From contig JAKSCW010000240.1 of the NCBI GenBank assembly GCA_022360375.1, forward strand, positions 1-6,008: 6,008 nt of DNA, read 5' to 3'. This document shows positions 1 through 6,008 of the stretch, in pieces. The notes beneath the pieces are model-generated. The model did not search any database. It was not told the DNA's origin and saw only the letters and a list, made by a program, of their open reading frames with translations. Every line of letters begins with the position of its first letter. Position 1 is the stretch's first letter. The stretch comes from Balneolales bacterium. Lineage in GTDB: Bacteria; Bacteroidota; Rhodothermia; Balneolales; Balneolaceae. A program made the position numbers and the translations under genes.

Positions 1-582
1 CAGATCGACTTTAAACTTATCCATCTGCAAGGCGATCTTGCCCGCGCTTTGCGCGGCGTCAACATGAAACACAATACCTTTAGAGCGAGTCAGCTCGCCT
101 ATAGCAACTATATCCGTTATCGTCCCGATTTCATTATTAACGTGCATCAGGCTAACAAGCGCTGTGTTTTCAGTAACTACATTTTCAACACGTTTGGCAG
201 TGATCCTTCCACATTCTTCGGGCTCTACAAAAACCGGTTTAAATCCATTCATTTTTGCCATCTCAATAGGATGTAATACCGCGTGATGCTCAAGATGAGA
301 AGTAATGAGTTCATTTTTATTTCCGGCTACGGCCATTACTCCTTTGATTACTGCATTATCGCTCTCAGTTCCACCACTTGTAAAAATGATTTCAGAAGGA
401 TCAGCATTGATAAGCTGAGCAACTTTTTCACGGGCGTCTTCAACAACAACTTTGGCTTTTTGTCCCAGGTGATGGGCAGAATTTGCGTTCCCATAGTTTT
501 CAGTCATGAAAGGAAGCATAGCTTCGAGTACACGTTCGTCGAGAGGAGTGGTGGCTGCGTGATCGAGATACAGTGTTTTCAT
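1..582 (-). CDS. Cysteine desulfurase, group I (IscS/NifS-like), N-terminal part, cut by window edge
   Basis: This is a PLP-dependent class V aminotransferase-fold enzyme. The family takes sulfur from L-cysteine as an enzyme-bound persulfide, for Fe-S cluster assembly and tRNA thiolation in the cytoplasm. Reading leftward from the ATG at 582-580, the frame stays open for 194 codons to the window edge. That is about half of the usual 380-400 residues. Visible motifs are YLDHAATTP (residues 5-13), TSGGTESDN (68-76, the cofactor-phosphate loop, usually TSGATESNN), EHHAVL (98-103, with the PLP-stacking His at 99), MHVNNEIG (146-153) and FHVDAAQSAGK (172-182, with the PLP-contacting Asp175 and Gln178). 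The PLP-binding lysine and the catalytic cysteine loop lie beyond the window, so activity cannot be judged. The group I assignment rests on motif wording; iscS versus nifS cannot be settled here. No clear Shine-Dalgarno precedes the start, only an A-rich leader. A terminator just upstream separates it from the large secreted-protein gene. Confidence 0.95.
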   Translation of the reverse strand, partial: MKTLYLDHAATTPLDERVLEAMLPFMTENYGNANSAHHLGQKAKVVVEDAREKVAQLINADPSEIIFTSGGTESDNAVIKGVMAVAGNKNELITSHLEHHAVLHPIEMAKMNGFKPVFVEPEECGRITAKRVENVVTENTALVSLMHVNNEIGTITDIVAIGELTRSKGIVFHVDAAQSAGKIALQMDKFKVDL

Positions 583-642
583 TAGTAACCGTTTTCTTTT
601 TAAGGTTCGAAAAATAGAGAAATAGCATTTGAAAATCAGGCA

Positions 643-680
643 CAAAAAAAGCCCTGCATCGCAAGGAGATGCAGGGCTTA
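643..680 (-). terminator. Rho-independent terminator of the large secreted-protein gene
   Basis: A perfect 12-bp inverted repeat pairs 649-660 with 668-679 (core AGCCCTGCATC / GATGCAGGGCT) around a 7-nt loop. Read on the minus strand it is followed by a run of seven T (650-644). It begins 18 nt after the stop codon of the large gene. The T run lies only on the minus-strand side, so it should act in that direction. It implies that the cysteine desulfurase downstream has its own promoter within 583-643. Confidence 0.92.
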
Positions 681-697
681 ATCAGATCCAATGATTT

Positions 698-3600
698 TTA
701 TTTAAGCAGAAGCAGCTTCTTGGTTTGAGTAAAACCTTTTGCCTGCATCCTGTAAATATACATTCCACTAGCCAGGTTCCTGGCATCCCATCTAACCGTA
801 TGCGAACCAGCAGGGTACTGTTCATTCACAATGGTAGCTACTTTTTGACCCAGAATAGAATAAACAGTTATTTCTACTCTTGAAGCTTCTCGTAAAGAGA
901 ATGGGATGGTAGTAGTTGGGTTAAATGGATTTGGATAATTCTGCGACAAGCTGAATTCAGTAGGAGCAGTATCTTCCTCCTCATTCGATACAATTACAGA
1001 CTGAAATAGTACATCACCAGTTTCTGCATCAAGAATGATTGTAAGCGAATCTTCCAGGAACTCACTGGTTTCGTTATCAAAAGCCCATGCATAATATTCG
1101 ACCTGCCATGTAATGGGGGCATCTGGTGTTGGATCCTGAGGGAATTCCCAGTAATTATGAAGCAGCTGTAATTCTGCTTCCCAGGTCCAGGGAAGGTCTG
1201 AGTCCTCAAGGTTACTCCTGAACGCATAAGCTCCCGCTTCATCCATCAGGTAAGCGGCTGAATCACTGTCAATATGAGTAAATGGAAGTGGATCCATATC
1301 ATCGAACTCAATGGGTTCCTCGAAATCATCTTCACCGGCGTAGAACATTTCGAAGACTTCGAATTCAGTCACATTTAAGAACAGTAACGAATCCCTGACA
1401 GGGTCATAGGCAAGTAACTCCCAGCTGAAGGCATATCCATCAGGCATAATGCCAAAGGATGGATCATCGTCAGCAAGTGTTGTTAACTTACTTTGGAAGC
1501 GCTCACTTTGGAAGTTAGGATTATCCTTAAAAATAACTATTCCATTTGTATACCGGGTAACTCCACCCATTAATTCCAATCCATTTGGATGGTTGGTAAG
1601 CAGGCTGTCTGCAAGTTCTACTGCATCATCAAAAGTGATATGAGAGTCTCCAGGGCCTGCAGAGATTTCAGAGTCGGTAAACAAGACTTCGCCAGTTTCC
1701 ATATCCAGGTAGATCACAAAATATCCACCGTAGTATTCTTCTGTAATTGGGTCAAAGCCTAACCCCAGGTAAGAACCTTTCCAGAATACAGGGGTGTCTT
1801 CAGTTGGGTTCGGCGGGAATAACCAATATTCATGAATGGCTTGTAAGTCCATCGTCCAGAAGCCGTATTCATCACTAAATTCGGATCGGAAGTCCCAACC
1901 ACCATTTTCTTCCATAATATATGCAGCTGAATCACTATCTATAAATGATTCAGGTATTTCTTTTAATGAAGAAAGGGCAACCGTGTCAGGTAATTCTGCA
2001 TCTTCTTCACCTAAATAGCCCGAGAATTCTGTATCGAAAAAAGATACACTAATCGTGAATGCAGAATCTTTGACGGCATCATATCCAAATAATTCCCATT
2101 CTAACTGTTCACCACTTGGATCGAAGATGAAATCAAATGGGAAGCCTTCGTGGTCATCGTCCTCGCCATCATGCGCATCGCCAGCCATGCTGAACAGCCC
2201 TCCGGGAACCACTTTGAAATCTTCTCCTCCATTACCGTCATCATCATAGGCATTTTCTGACAGATAGAATGTAGAACCTCCAAGTATCACAGGATCATTT
2301 TCAAGGCTGTCGATAACCGATTGAGCAAGCTCAAGCGCTTCTCCAAAAGTGATTAAGGCTGAATCAATTACGTCTACCACTAAAGAATCTTTAAACAGCA
2401 GTTCACCTGTTTCTATATCGAGGTAGATATCCAAATAGGCTTCGTAGTAGAATTCGTCAAATGGATCGAAAGAAGTACCGTAATATCGACCTCTCCACAT
2501 TACCGGGGCAGTTTCTGTTGGGTTTGGTTCAAACTCCCAGTAGTTATGCAGGGCTTCTAATTCCATTTCCCAATAACTGAATTCTCCATAGAATTCCTCA
2601 CGGAAATCCCAACCGCCATTGGTTTCAATGATGTAAGCAGCAGAATCACTATCAATAAATGATCCCGGAAGTGGTTTAATAGAAGCATAATCTATCGTAT
2701 CAGGAACATTGGTTTCCTCGATATCAAGGTAGCCAGAGAATTCAATCTCAGATACCGATACTCCTATTGAGAAAGCCGAATCCTTTACATTATGGTACCC
2801 CAAAATATTCCAGTATACTTGCTCCCCAGTGGGTTCATCCAGGATTCCAATAGGTTCAAACGGGAAGTCATCGTCATCTTCTTCATCGCCACCATGTCCA
2901 TCGCCAGCCATAATTGGACCATTTGGATTTACTTTAAGTTCTGCTTCTTCTTCATCTTCATCTTCGAAAAAGAAGGCATTTGTATAGAAAGTATTTCCGC
3001 CAATAATAATTACATCACTGCCAAGGCTGTCTATCATTGCTCCGGCAAGATCTAATGCCTCCCCAAATGTAATTAGTGCAAAATCGATAGGAGAACCGAA
3101 GAGTGAATCAACATGAAGTACTTCTCCGGTTTCAATATCGAGGTAAATTTCGAAATATCCTTCTTCCTCGAACCCGGTAAAAGGATCGTAGGTGTTGCCA
3201 TGATATCTTCCAATCCACATTACCGGAGCAGTTTCTGTTGGGTTTGGTTCAAACTCCCAGTAGTTATGCAAGGCTTCCAGTTCCATTTCCCATGAGCTGT
3301 GATAGCCACTGAAACGATCCCGGAATTCCCATCCACCATTCTCTTCCATGATATAGGCAGCAGAGTCACTATCAATAAATATTTCAGGAAGCGGGTCAAA
3401 AGTGTCAAAAGTCACTGTATCGGGTAAATCCGTATCTCCTTCACCAAGGTATCCGCTCACAAAAGAATCGAATGGGGTAACTACAATATTTACCACAGAA
3501 TCTTTAACGGCATCATATCCAAACACACTCCATTCATATTGGTAACCGGATGGGAAACTTACGATATCAGGTTCACCGGCACCTTCATGTGCTTCAGCAG

Positions 3601-4558
3601 GCGGGAATTGTTTTATACCAAGACTGCTTAATTTTGCTTTCCCTGCAATTTCTGTACTGTCATCGTCAAATTCATCATCGCCATAATATGATGCATAAAA
3701 TGTGGTGCCACCAAGTATTGATATCTCATTCTCCAGATCAGCAATAGTAGAGTCTGCTTTTTCAATAGCCTCCTGAAAAGTGAAGGGTGTGATTTCACGT
3801 TTAACCAGGTTCACACCACTCAAAGTATCATTCACCGTGCTACCTGCATCAACCTGAATAGCATCTGGCTGGAAATCATCATCCACATCATAGAAATAGA
3901 GAAGTGGGAAGAAACCTTCTTCTTCGTCGTCAAAATCAAAGAGATCAAATGCTACCGGGTAATATTCACCTTCTCTTACCCTTGGGATGGAAAAGTCTCC
4001 GGTTTCTTTATCCACTAACGTAGAAAAAACAGCTCGTACATCCGAAGTATCATCATCTTGATTGCCAAAGGAAACAGGTTCGTAAGCAAGTGCTACAAAG
4101 ATATCTTCGTAAAGATATTCCTCAATAACCTTTGTCAGAACCTCCTGGTCAATGGTTCCTTCCACCACAAATTGTCCGGTATCAGCTGCTGTGGTGAATC
4201 GAAAGATGTACGGCCCTTCCAGATAGCTGCCATCTTTAGATTTGCCATCAACCAGGTAAGCGGTATAGTCAGTATCTTCACCCAGCTCTACATAGAACAC
4301 CGCAGACATACTGTCAGCACTTAGGTTGGCCCCTAAATAATAAACAGAATCGTCCGGAGCTATAAAAAAATTGAAATCTGATTCGGTTGAGTCGTAGAAA
4401 AAACTATCGTCCAGTTTTTTGTCAAAAGTAATTACTACAGAATCTGTGTCAACATTGAAGTCCCCATCAGCGGGATAGGTACTAATAACTTCAAGGGTTT
4501 GCGCAGTAGCAAATGTACTTAGAACCCCAAACATACATACAACTATAAAACTTCTCAT
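698..4558 (-). CDS. Large acidic secreted protein with four tandem ~238-residue repeats and a T9SS type A sorting domain
   Basis: This is a 1286-residue exported protein of unknown function. Residues 1-19 form a signal peptide (hydrophobic stretch 4-14, then AxA before Gln20). Residues about 22-124 resemble a bacterial Ig-like SbsA/Big_5 domain (STYPADGDFNVDTDSVVITF at the start, FRFTT at the end). Residues about 128-254 form another beta-rich segment, perhaps a carboxypeptidase-regulatory or prealbumin-like fold, ending in an Asp-rich patch (DVDDDFQPD, 224-232). Four tandem units follow at about 256-495, 496-735, 736-973 and 974-1190. Residues about 1203-1286 are a T9SS type A sorting domain (LSQNYPNPFNPTT at 1204-1216, GMYIYR at 1265-1270, terminal KKLLLLK). 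Known T9SS cargo is released or anchored at the cell surface after this domain is removed. Acidic runs are frequent (near 294-302, 532-540, 558-564 and 799-804), which could reflect calcium binding or saline adaptation. No enzymatic motif was recognised. The start is supported by the signal peptide and an AAAGGGG sequence just upstream. The gene appears monocistronic. Confidence 0.95.
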   Translation of the reverse strand: MRSFIVVCMFGVLSTFATAQTLEVISTYPADGDFNVDTDSVVITFDKKLDDSFFYDSTESDFNFFIAPDDSVYYLGANLSADSMSAVFYVELGEDTDYTAYLVDGKSKDGSYLEGPYIFRFTTAADTGQFVVEGTIDQEVLTKVIEEYLYEDIFVALAYEPVSFGNQDDDTSDVRAVFSTLVDKETGDFSIPRVREGEYYPVAFDLFDFDDEEEGFFPLLYFYDVDDDFQPDAIQVDAGSTVNDTLSGVNLVKREITPFTFQEAIEKADSTIADLENEISILGGTTFYASYYGDDEFDDDSTEIAGKAKLSSLGIKQFPPAEAHEGAGEPDIVSFPSGYQYEWSVFGYDAVKDSVVNIVVTPFDSFVSGYLGEGDTDLPDTVTFDTFDPLPEIFIDSDSAAYIMEENGGWEFRDRFSGYHSSWEMELEALHNYWEFEPNPTETAPVMWIGRYHGNTYDPFTGFEEEGYFEIYLDIETGEVLHVDSLFGSPIDFALITFGEALDLAGAMIDSLGSDVIIIGGNTFYTNAFFFEDEDEEEAELKVNPNGPIMAGDGHGGDEEDDDDFPFEPIGILDEPTGEQVYWNILGYHNVKDSAFSIGVSVSEIEFSGYLDIEETNVPDTIDYASIKPLPGSFIDSDSAAYIIETNGGWDFREEFYGEFSYWEMELEALHNYWEFEPNPTETAPVMWRGRYYGTSFDPFDEFYYEAYLDIYLDIETGELLFKDSLVVDVIDSALITFGEALELAQSVIDSLENDPVILGGSTFYLSENAYDDDGNGGEDFKVVPGGLFSMAGDAHDGEDDDHEGFPFDFIFDPSGEQLEWELFGYDAVKDSAFTISVSFFDTEFSGYLGEEDAELPDTVALSSLKEIPESFIDSDSAAYIMEENGGWDFRSEFSDEYGFWTMDLQAIHEYWLFPPNPTEDTPVFWKGSYLGLGFDPITEEYYGGYFVIYLDMETGEVLFTDSEISAGPGDSHITFDDAVELADSLLTNHPNGLELMGGVTRYTNGIVIFKDNPNFQSERFQSKLTTLADDDPSFGIMPDGYAFSWELLAYDPVRDSLLFLNVTEFEVFEMFYAGEDDFEEPIEFDDMDPLPFTHIDSDSAAYLMDEAGAYAFRSNLEDSDLPWTWEAELQLLHNYWEFPQDPTPDAPITWQVEYYAWAFDNETSEFLEDSLTIILDAETGDVLFQSVIVSNEEEDTAPTEFSLSQNYPNPFNPTTTIPFSLREASRVEITVYSILGQKVATIVNEQYPAGSHTVRWDARNLASGMYIYRMQAKGFTQTKKLLLLK
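701..952 (-). other. T9SS type A sorting domain (C-terminal)
   Basis: The last 84 residues (1203-1286) contain LSQNYPNPFNPTT, then an amphipathic strand pattern (VEITVYSILGQKV), AGSHTVRWDARNLASGMYIY, and a lysine-rich tail KKLLLLK. This is the standard arrangement of the type A sorting domain recognised by the type IX secretion apparatus. The domain begins shortly after an acidic linker (SNEEEDTAPTEF), a plausible processing region. Confidence 0.93.
2494..2572 (-). repeat. Near-identical 79-bp segment, copy in repeat unit R2
   Basis: This segment matches 3214-3292 at 75 of 79 positions with no gaps, exactly 720 bp away. It encodes the end of part (e) of the repeat (the WEMELEALHNYW region through PTETAPVMW), which is identical in protein sequence in R1 and R2. 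The flanks diverge quickly, so similarity at DNA level is concentrated here. Confidence 0.9.
3214..3292 (-). repeat. Near-identical 79-bp segment, copy in repeat unit R1
   Basis: This is the partner of the segment at 2494-2572, offset by exactly 720 bp (240 codons). The four differences fall at 3227, 3271, 3278 and 3280 and none changes the encoded protein. This suggests recent duplication or gene conversion together with selection on the protein sequence. Confidence 0.9.
4502..4558 (-). other. Signal peptide of the large secreted protein
   Basis: Codons 1-19 encode a short basic start (MRS), a hydrophobic core (FIVVCMFGVL) and an ATA motif before Gln20, the layout of a Sec signal peptidase I substrate. 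Cys8 lies inside the hydrophobic core and is not in a lipobox context, so a lipoprotein is unlikely. Sec export to the periplasm is the known first step for T9SS cargo, which matches the C-terminal domain. Confidence 0.85.
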
Positions 4559-4633
4559 AGTTACCCCTTTTATTTTTAAGTATAGATATAGAATAGATTA
4601 ACAAATTACGGGAATCAGGCGAGCAAAAACAAA
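4559..4633 (-). promoter_or_regulatory. Candidate promoter and ribosome binding site of the large secreted-protein gene
   Basis: Reading on the minus strand, TTTG (4633-4630), 21 nt, then TAATTTG (4608-4602) resembles the Bacteroidota promoter form TTTG-N(19-21)-TAnnTTTG, with the second element one base short. A second option is TTTG (4605-4602), 17 nt, then TATACTTA (4584-4577). AAAGGGG (4570-4564) sits 5 nt before the ATG and could act as a weak Shine-Dalgarno. The exact promoter choice is uncertain. Confidence 0.35.
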
Positions 4634-4665
4634 TTTAAAGAAAGCTTATTGTAGAAAGCTATAAT
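4634..4665 (+). promoter_or_regulatory. Candidate promoter of pgk
   Basis: TATAAT at 4660-4665 (extended TATAATTC, a partial match to TAnnTTTG) lies about 60 nt upstream of the pgk start. TTTAAAG at 4634-4640 is a poor upstream element at a spacing of about 20 nt. An 8-bp direct repeat AGAAAGCT (4639-4646 and 4653-4660) falls inside this interval. The leader before the ATG is A-rich (TTCAAAAAT) and has no Shine-Dalgarno, as is common in Bacteroidota. Confidence 0.35.
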
Positions 4666-4725
4666 TCAATTGAGAAAGGTCGTACCTTCAGCAAAACTAT
4701 TCGCAACACTATTAGCTTCAAAAAT

Positions 4726-5919
4726 ATGGCAAAACTCACTCTTACAGACATCGATGTAAACGGCAAGAAAGTGCTAATGCGCGTTGATTTTAACGTGCCC
4801 ATTATTGATGGAAAAATTACGGATGACAATCGTATTCAGGCAGCTCTTCCCTCTATCAATTATGTGTTAGAAAATGGAGGGTTGTTGATTTTAACAAGTC
4901 ACCTTGGCCGGCCAAAAGGAGAGCCTAAACCTGAATTTTCTTTAAAACCTGTGGCAGATCATTTGGCTTCATTGATTGATGCAAAGGTGCATTTTGCTGA
5001 AGATTGTGTGGGAGAGAGGGCAAGTTCAGTTATAGATACTGCAGGCTTTGGAGAGGTAGTAGTACTTGAGAATGTTCGTTTTTATAAAGAAGAAACCGAT
5101 AATGGCGAAGCGTTTAGTAAACAATTAGCTGCTCATGCTGATGTATTTGTAAACGATGCCTTTGGAAGTTCTCACAGAGCTCATGCTTCTGTAGCAGGGG
5201 TTACCCGCTTTCTTCAACCTGCTGCTTCCGGTTTTTTACTGGAAAAAGAAATTAAATACCTGAGCGATAGCGTAAATGATCCCGATCGGCCGTTTGTGGC
5301 AATTCTGGGGGGAGCAAAAGTTTCCGATAAGATCCCGGTAATTCAGAACCTGATCTCTAAAGTTGATACAATTATTATTGGAGGCGGGATGGCCTATACT
5401 TTTCTGGTAGCAAATGGAAAATCGGTAGGAAACTCGCTTCTTGAAGAGGACAAGGTGGAAATGGCGAAGAAACTGATGGAAGATGCAAAAGCAGCTAATG
5501 TGAACCTGATGCTTCCTTTTGATTTCGTGATTGCAGATGACTTTAACAATGATGCTAACCAGGAGGTTGTGGACGAAGACAATATCAAAGACGGCTGGGA
5601 GGCTTTGGATATTGGTCCTCAATCAGCTATTGCTTTTGGTAATGCCATTAAAAGTGCAAAAACAGTGGTATGGAATGGCCCGATGGGTGTGTTCGAAATG
5701 CCAAGTTTTGCGGAAGGAACAAATGCTGTTGCTCAGGCCCTGGTAGAGGCTACAGAATTTGGAGCAACGAGTATTATTGGTGGAGGAGATTCTGCATCTG
5801 CCATAAAACAGGCAGGTCTTACTGATAAAGTATCTCATGTATCTACCGGTGGGGGCGCAAGTCTTGAATACCTGGAAGGAAAAGATTTACCTGGTGTTAC
5901 TTCCCTAACCGATAAATAA
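4726..5919 (+). CDS. pgk: Phosphoglycerate kinase, complete
   Basis: This cytoplasmic glycolytic and gluconeogenic enzyme reversibly transfers phosphate from 1,3-bisphosphoglycerate to ADP, giving 3-phosphoglycerate and ATP. The 397 residues match the usual bacterial length. The N-terminal substrate domain shows RVDFNVP (19-25), DNRI with Arg36, SHLGRP (58-63), NVRF with Arg118, and NDAFGSSHRAHAS (143-155) with Arg151, which together form the basic patch for the phosphoglycerate. The C-terminal nucleotide domain shows LGGAKVSDK (194-202, with Lys198 and Lys202), IIGGGMAYTF (217-226), WNGPMGVFE (316-324), GGGDS (352-356) and STGGGASLEYLEGK (373-386). All key residues expected for the family are present, so it should be active. 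The ATG start gives the standard N-terminus (MAKLTLTDIDVNGKKVLMRV). The gene stands alone: it diverges from the large secreted-protein gene and is followed by its own terminator, with no gap or tim gene in the visible sequence. Confidence 0.99.
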   Translation: MAKLTLTDIDVNGKKVLMRVDFNVPIIDGKITDDNRIQAALPSINYVLENGGLLILTSHLGRPKGEPKPEFSLKPVADHLASLIDAKVHFAEDCVGERASSVIDTAGFGEVVVLENVRFYKEETDNGEAFSKQLAAHADVFVNDAFGSSHRAHASVAGVTRFLQPAASGFLLEKEIKYLSDSVNDPDRPFVAILGGAKVSDKIPVIQNLISKVDTIIIGGGMAYTFLVANGKSVGNSLLEEDKVEMAKKLMEDAKAANVNLMLPFDFVIADDFNNDANQEVVDEDNIKDGWEALDIGPQSAIAFGNAIKSAKTVVWNGPMGVFEMPSFAEGTNAVAQALVEATEFGATSIIGGGDSASAIKQAGLTDKVSHVSTGGGASLEYLEGKDLPGVTSLTDK

Positions 5920-5934
5920 TTCAACATTTTAAAC

Positions 5935-5969
5935 AAAAAGCCTCATTCTTTTAAAAAATGAGGCTTTTT
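5935..5969 (+). terminator. Bidirectional rho-independent terminator after pgk
   Basis: A perfect 13-bp inverted repeat pairs 5935-5947 (AAAAAGCCTCATT) with 5957-5969 (AATGAGGCTTTTT) around a 9-nt loop. It starts 15 nt after the pgk stop codon. The A run at the left edge gives a T run on the minus strand, so it can also terminate transcription arriving from the right. That fits a convergent gene ending at 5982. Confidence 0.92.
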
Positions 5970-5981
5970 CGGTGTTTACTT

Positions 5982-6008
5982 TTACATCGCCTGCATTTCG
6001 GCAAGAAC
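5982..6008 (-). CDS. Possible C-terminal end of a convergent gene, cut by window edge
   Basis: On the minus strand the window edge reads V-L-A-E-M-Q-A-M followed by TAA (5984-5982). The bidirectional terminator begins 12 nt further on, which is the spacing expected after a real stop codon. Eight residues are too few to identify a family, so this is an inference from terminator symmetry and the open frame. It could be non-coding. Confidence 0.3.
   Translation of the reverse strand, partial: VLAEMQAM

Larger units (their letters stand above)
989..3793 (-). repeat. Four tandem copies of a ~238-residue domain within the large gene
   Basis: In gene order the units are about 3793-3074 (R1), 3073-2354 (R2), 2353-1640 (R3) and 1639-989 (R4). 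Aligning the opening helix motif TF-x-(E/D)-A gives spacings of 237, 240 and 238 residues. Each unit has five parts: (a) the helix, such as ITFGEAL, followed by a GG-x-T-x-(F/Y)Y strand; (b) a variable acidic and His/Gly-rich linker; (c) a strand motif like FGYDAVKDS; (d) IDSDSAAY with a G-(G/A)-(W/Y)-x-F-R helix; (e) W-x-(M/A)-x-L, H-(N/E)-YW, PT-x-x-(A/T)-P, and a final LD-x-ETG-(E/D). IDSDSAAY is invariant at 395, 635, 873 and 1096. R4 is the most diverged and lacks the acidic His/Gly linker. The closing LD-x-ETG-(E/D) strand recalls PepSY-type domains, but that link is inference. Confidence 0.9.

Noticed and set aside
49..585. Two plus-strand open frames opposite the cysteine desulfurase
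   Set aside because: They lie antisense to a frame with clear family motifs, have no recognisable domain, and are explained as shadows of the real gene.
609..616. TATTTTTC on the minus strand as a promoter element for the cysteine desulfurase
   Set aside because: It is close to TAnnTTTG, but no TTTG lies at the expected 19-21 nt upstream; the nearest is 26 nt away inside the terminator T run. The terminator implies a promoter somewhere here, but I cannot place it.
500..691. Minus-strand 63-codon open frame spanning the desulfurase start and the terminator
   Set aside because: It overlaps the desulfurase coding region in another frame, and its start lies inside the space just after the large gene's stop, running through the terminator hairpin.
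989..3793. Repeats read as a CRISPR or mobile-element array
   Set aside because: The period is about 715 bp, stays in one reading frame and encodes a repeated protein domain, so it is an internal protein repeat and not a CRISPR array or insertion sequence.
994..4324. Many short open frames on both strands within the large gene
   Set aside because: They overlap the 1286-residue coding frame, have no start signals or domains, and recur where the repeats recur. The Asp/Glu-rich codons of the real gene read on the other strand leave few stops.
5236..5838. Antisense and alternate-frame open frames over pgk
   Set aside because: The pgk frame is complete with every family motif present, and these frames encode nothing recognisable.

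Overview
The window looks like chromosome from a marine-type member of the Bacteroidota-related (FCB) bacteria, most likely the Balneolota/Rhodothermota side. The main evidence is the large protein's C-terminus: a type IX secretion (T9SS) type A sorting domain beginning LSQNYPNPFNPTT, a wording typical of Balneolota, Rhodothermota and Ignavibacteriota. A-rich leaders with weak or absent Shine-Dalgarno sequences fit the same group. The exact lineage is inference.

Layout from left to right. (1) Positions 1-582, minus strand: the N-terminal 194 codons of a group I (IscS/NifS-like) cysteine desulfurase, cut by the window edge. (2) Positions 643-680: a strong minus-strand rho-independent terminator that separates the desulfurase from the gene upstream of it. 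(3) Positions 698-4558, minus strand: a 1286-residue secreted, very acidic protein. It has a signal peptide, an Ig-like (SbsA/Big_5-type) domain, a second beta-rich domain, four tandem copies of a domain of about 238 residues, and the T9SS sorting domain. (4) Positions 4559-4725: a divergent intergenic region with promoter-like sequences for both flanking genes. (5) Positions 4726-5919, plus strand: a complete phosphoglycerate kinase gene (pgk). (6) Positions 5935-5969: a bidirectional terminator. (7) Positions 5982-6008, minus strand: possibly the last codons of a convergent gene.

No joint pathway is evident. Pgk is glycolytic housekeeping and the desulfurase supplies sulfur for Fe-S clusters and tRNA thiolation. 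The large protein is an exported product of unknown function, and terminators and promoters isolate each transcription unit. The most interesting content is the four-copy repeat domain. It has a sharp signature (IDSDSAAY, an H-x-Y-W motif, and a D-x-ETG-(E/D) end resembling PepSY-type folds), and its copies show mosaic near-identity suggesting recent duplication or gene conversion. No RNA genes, CRISPR arrays, insertion sequences or phage features were seen.
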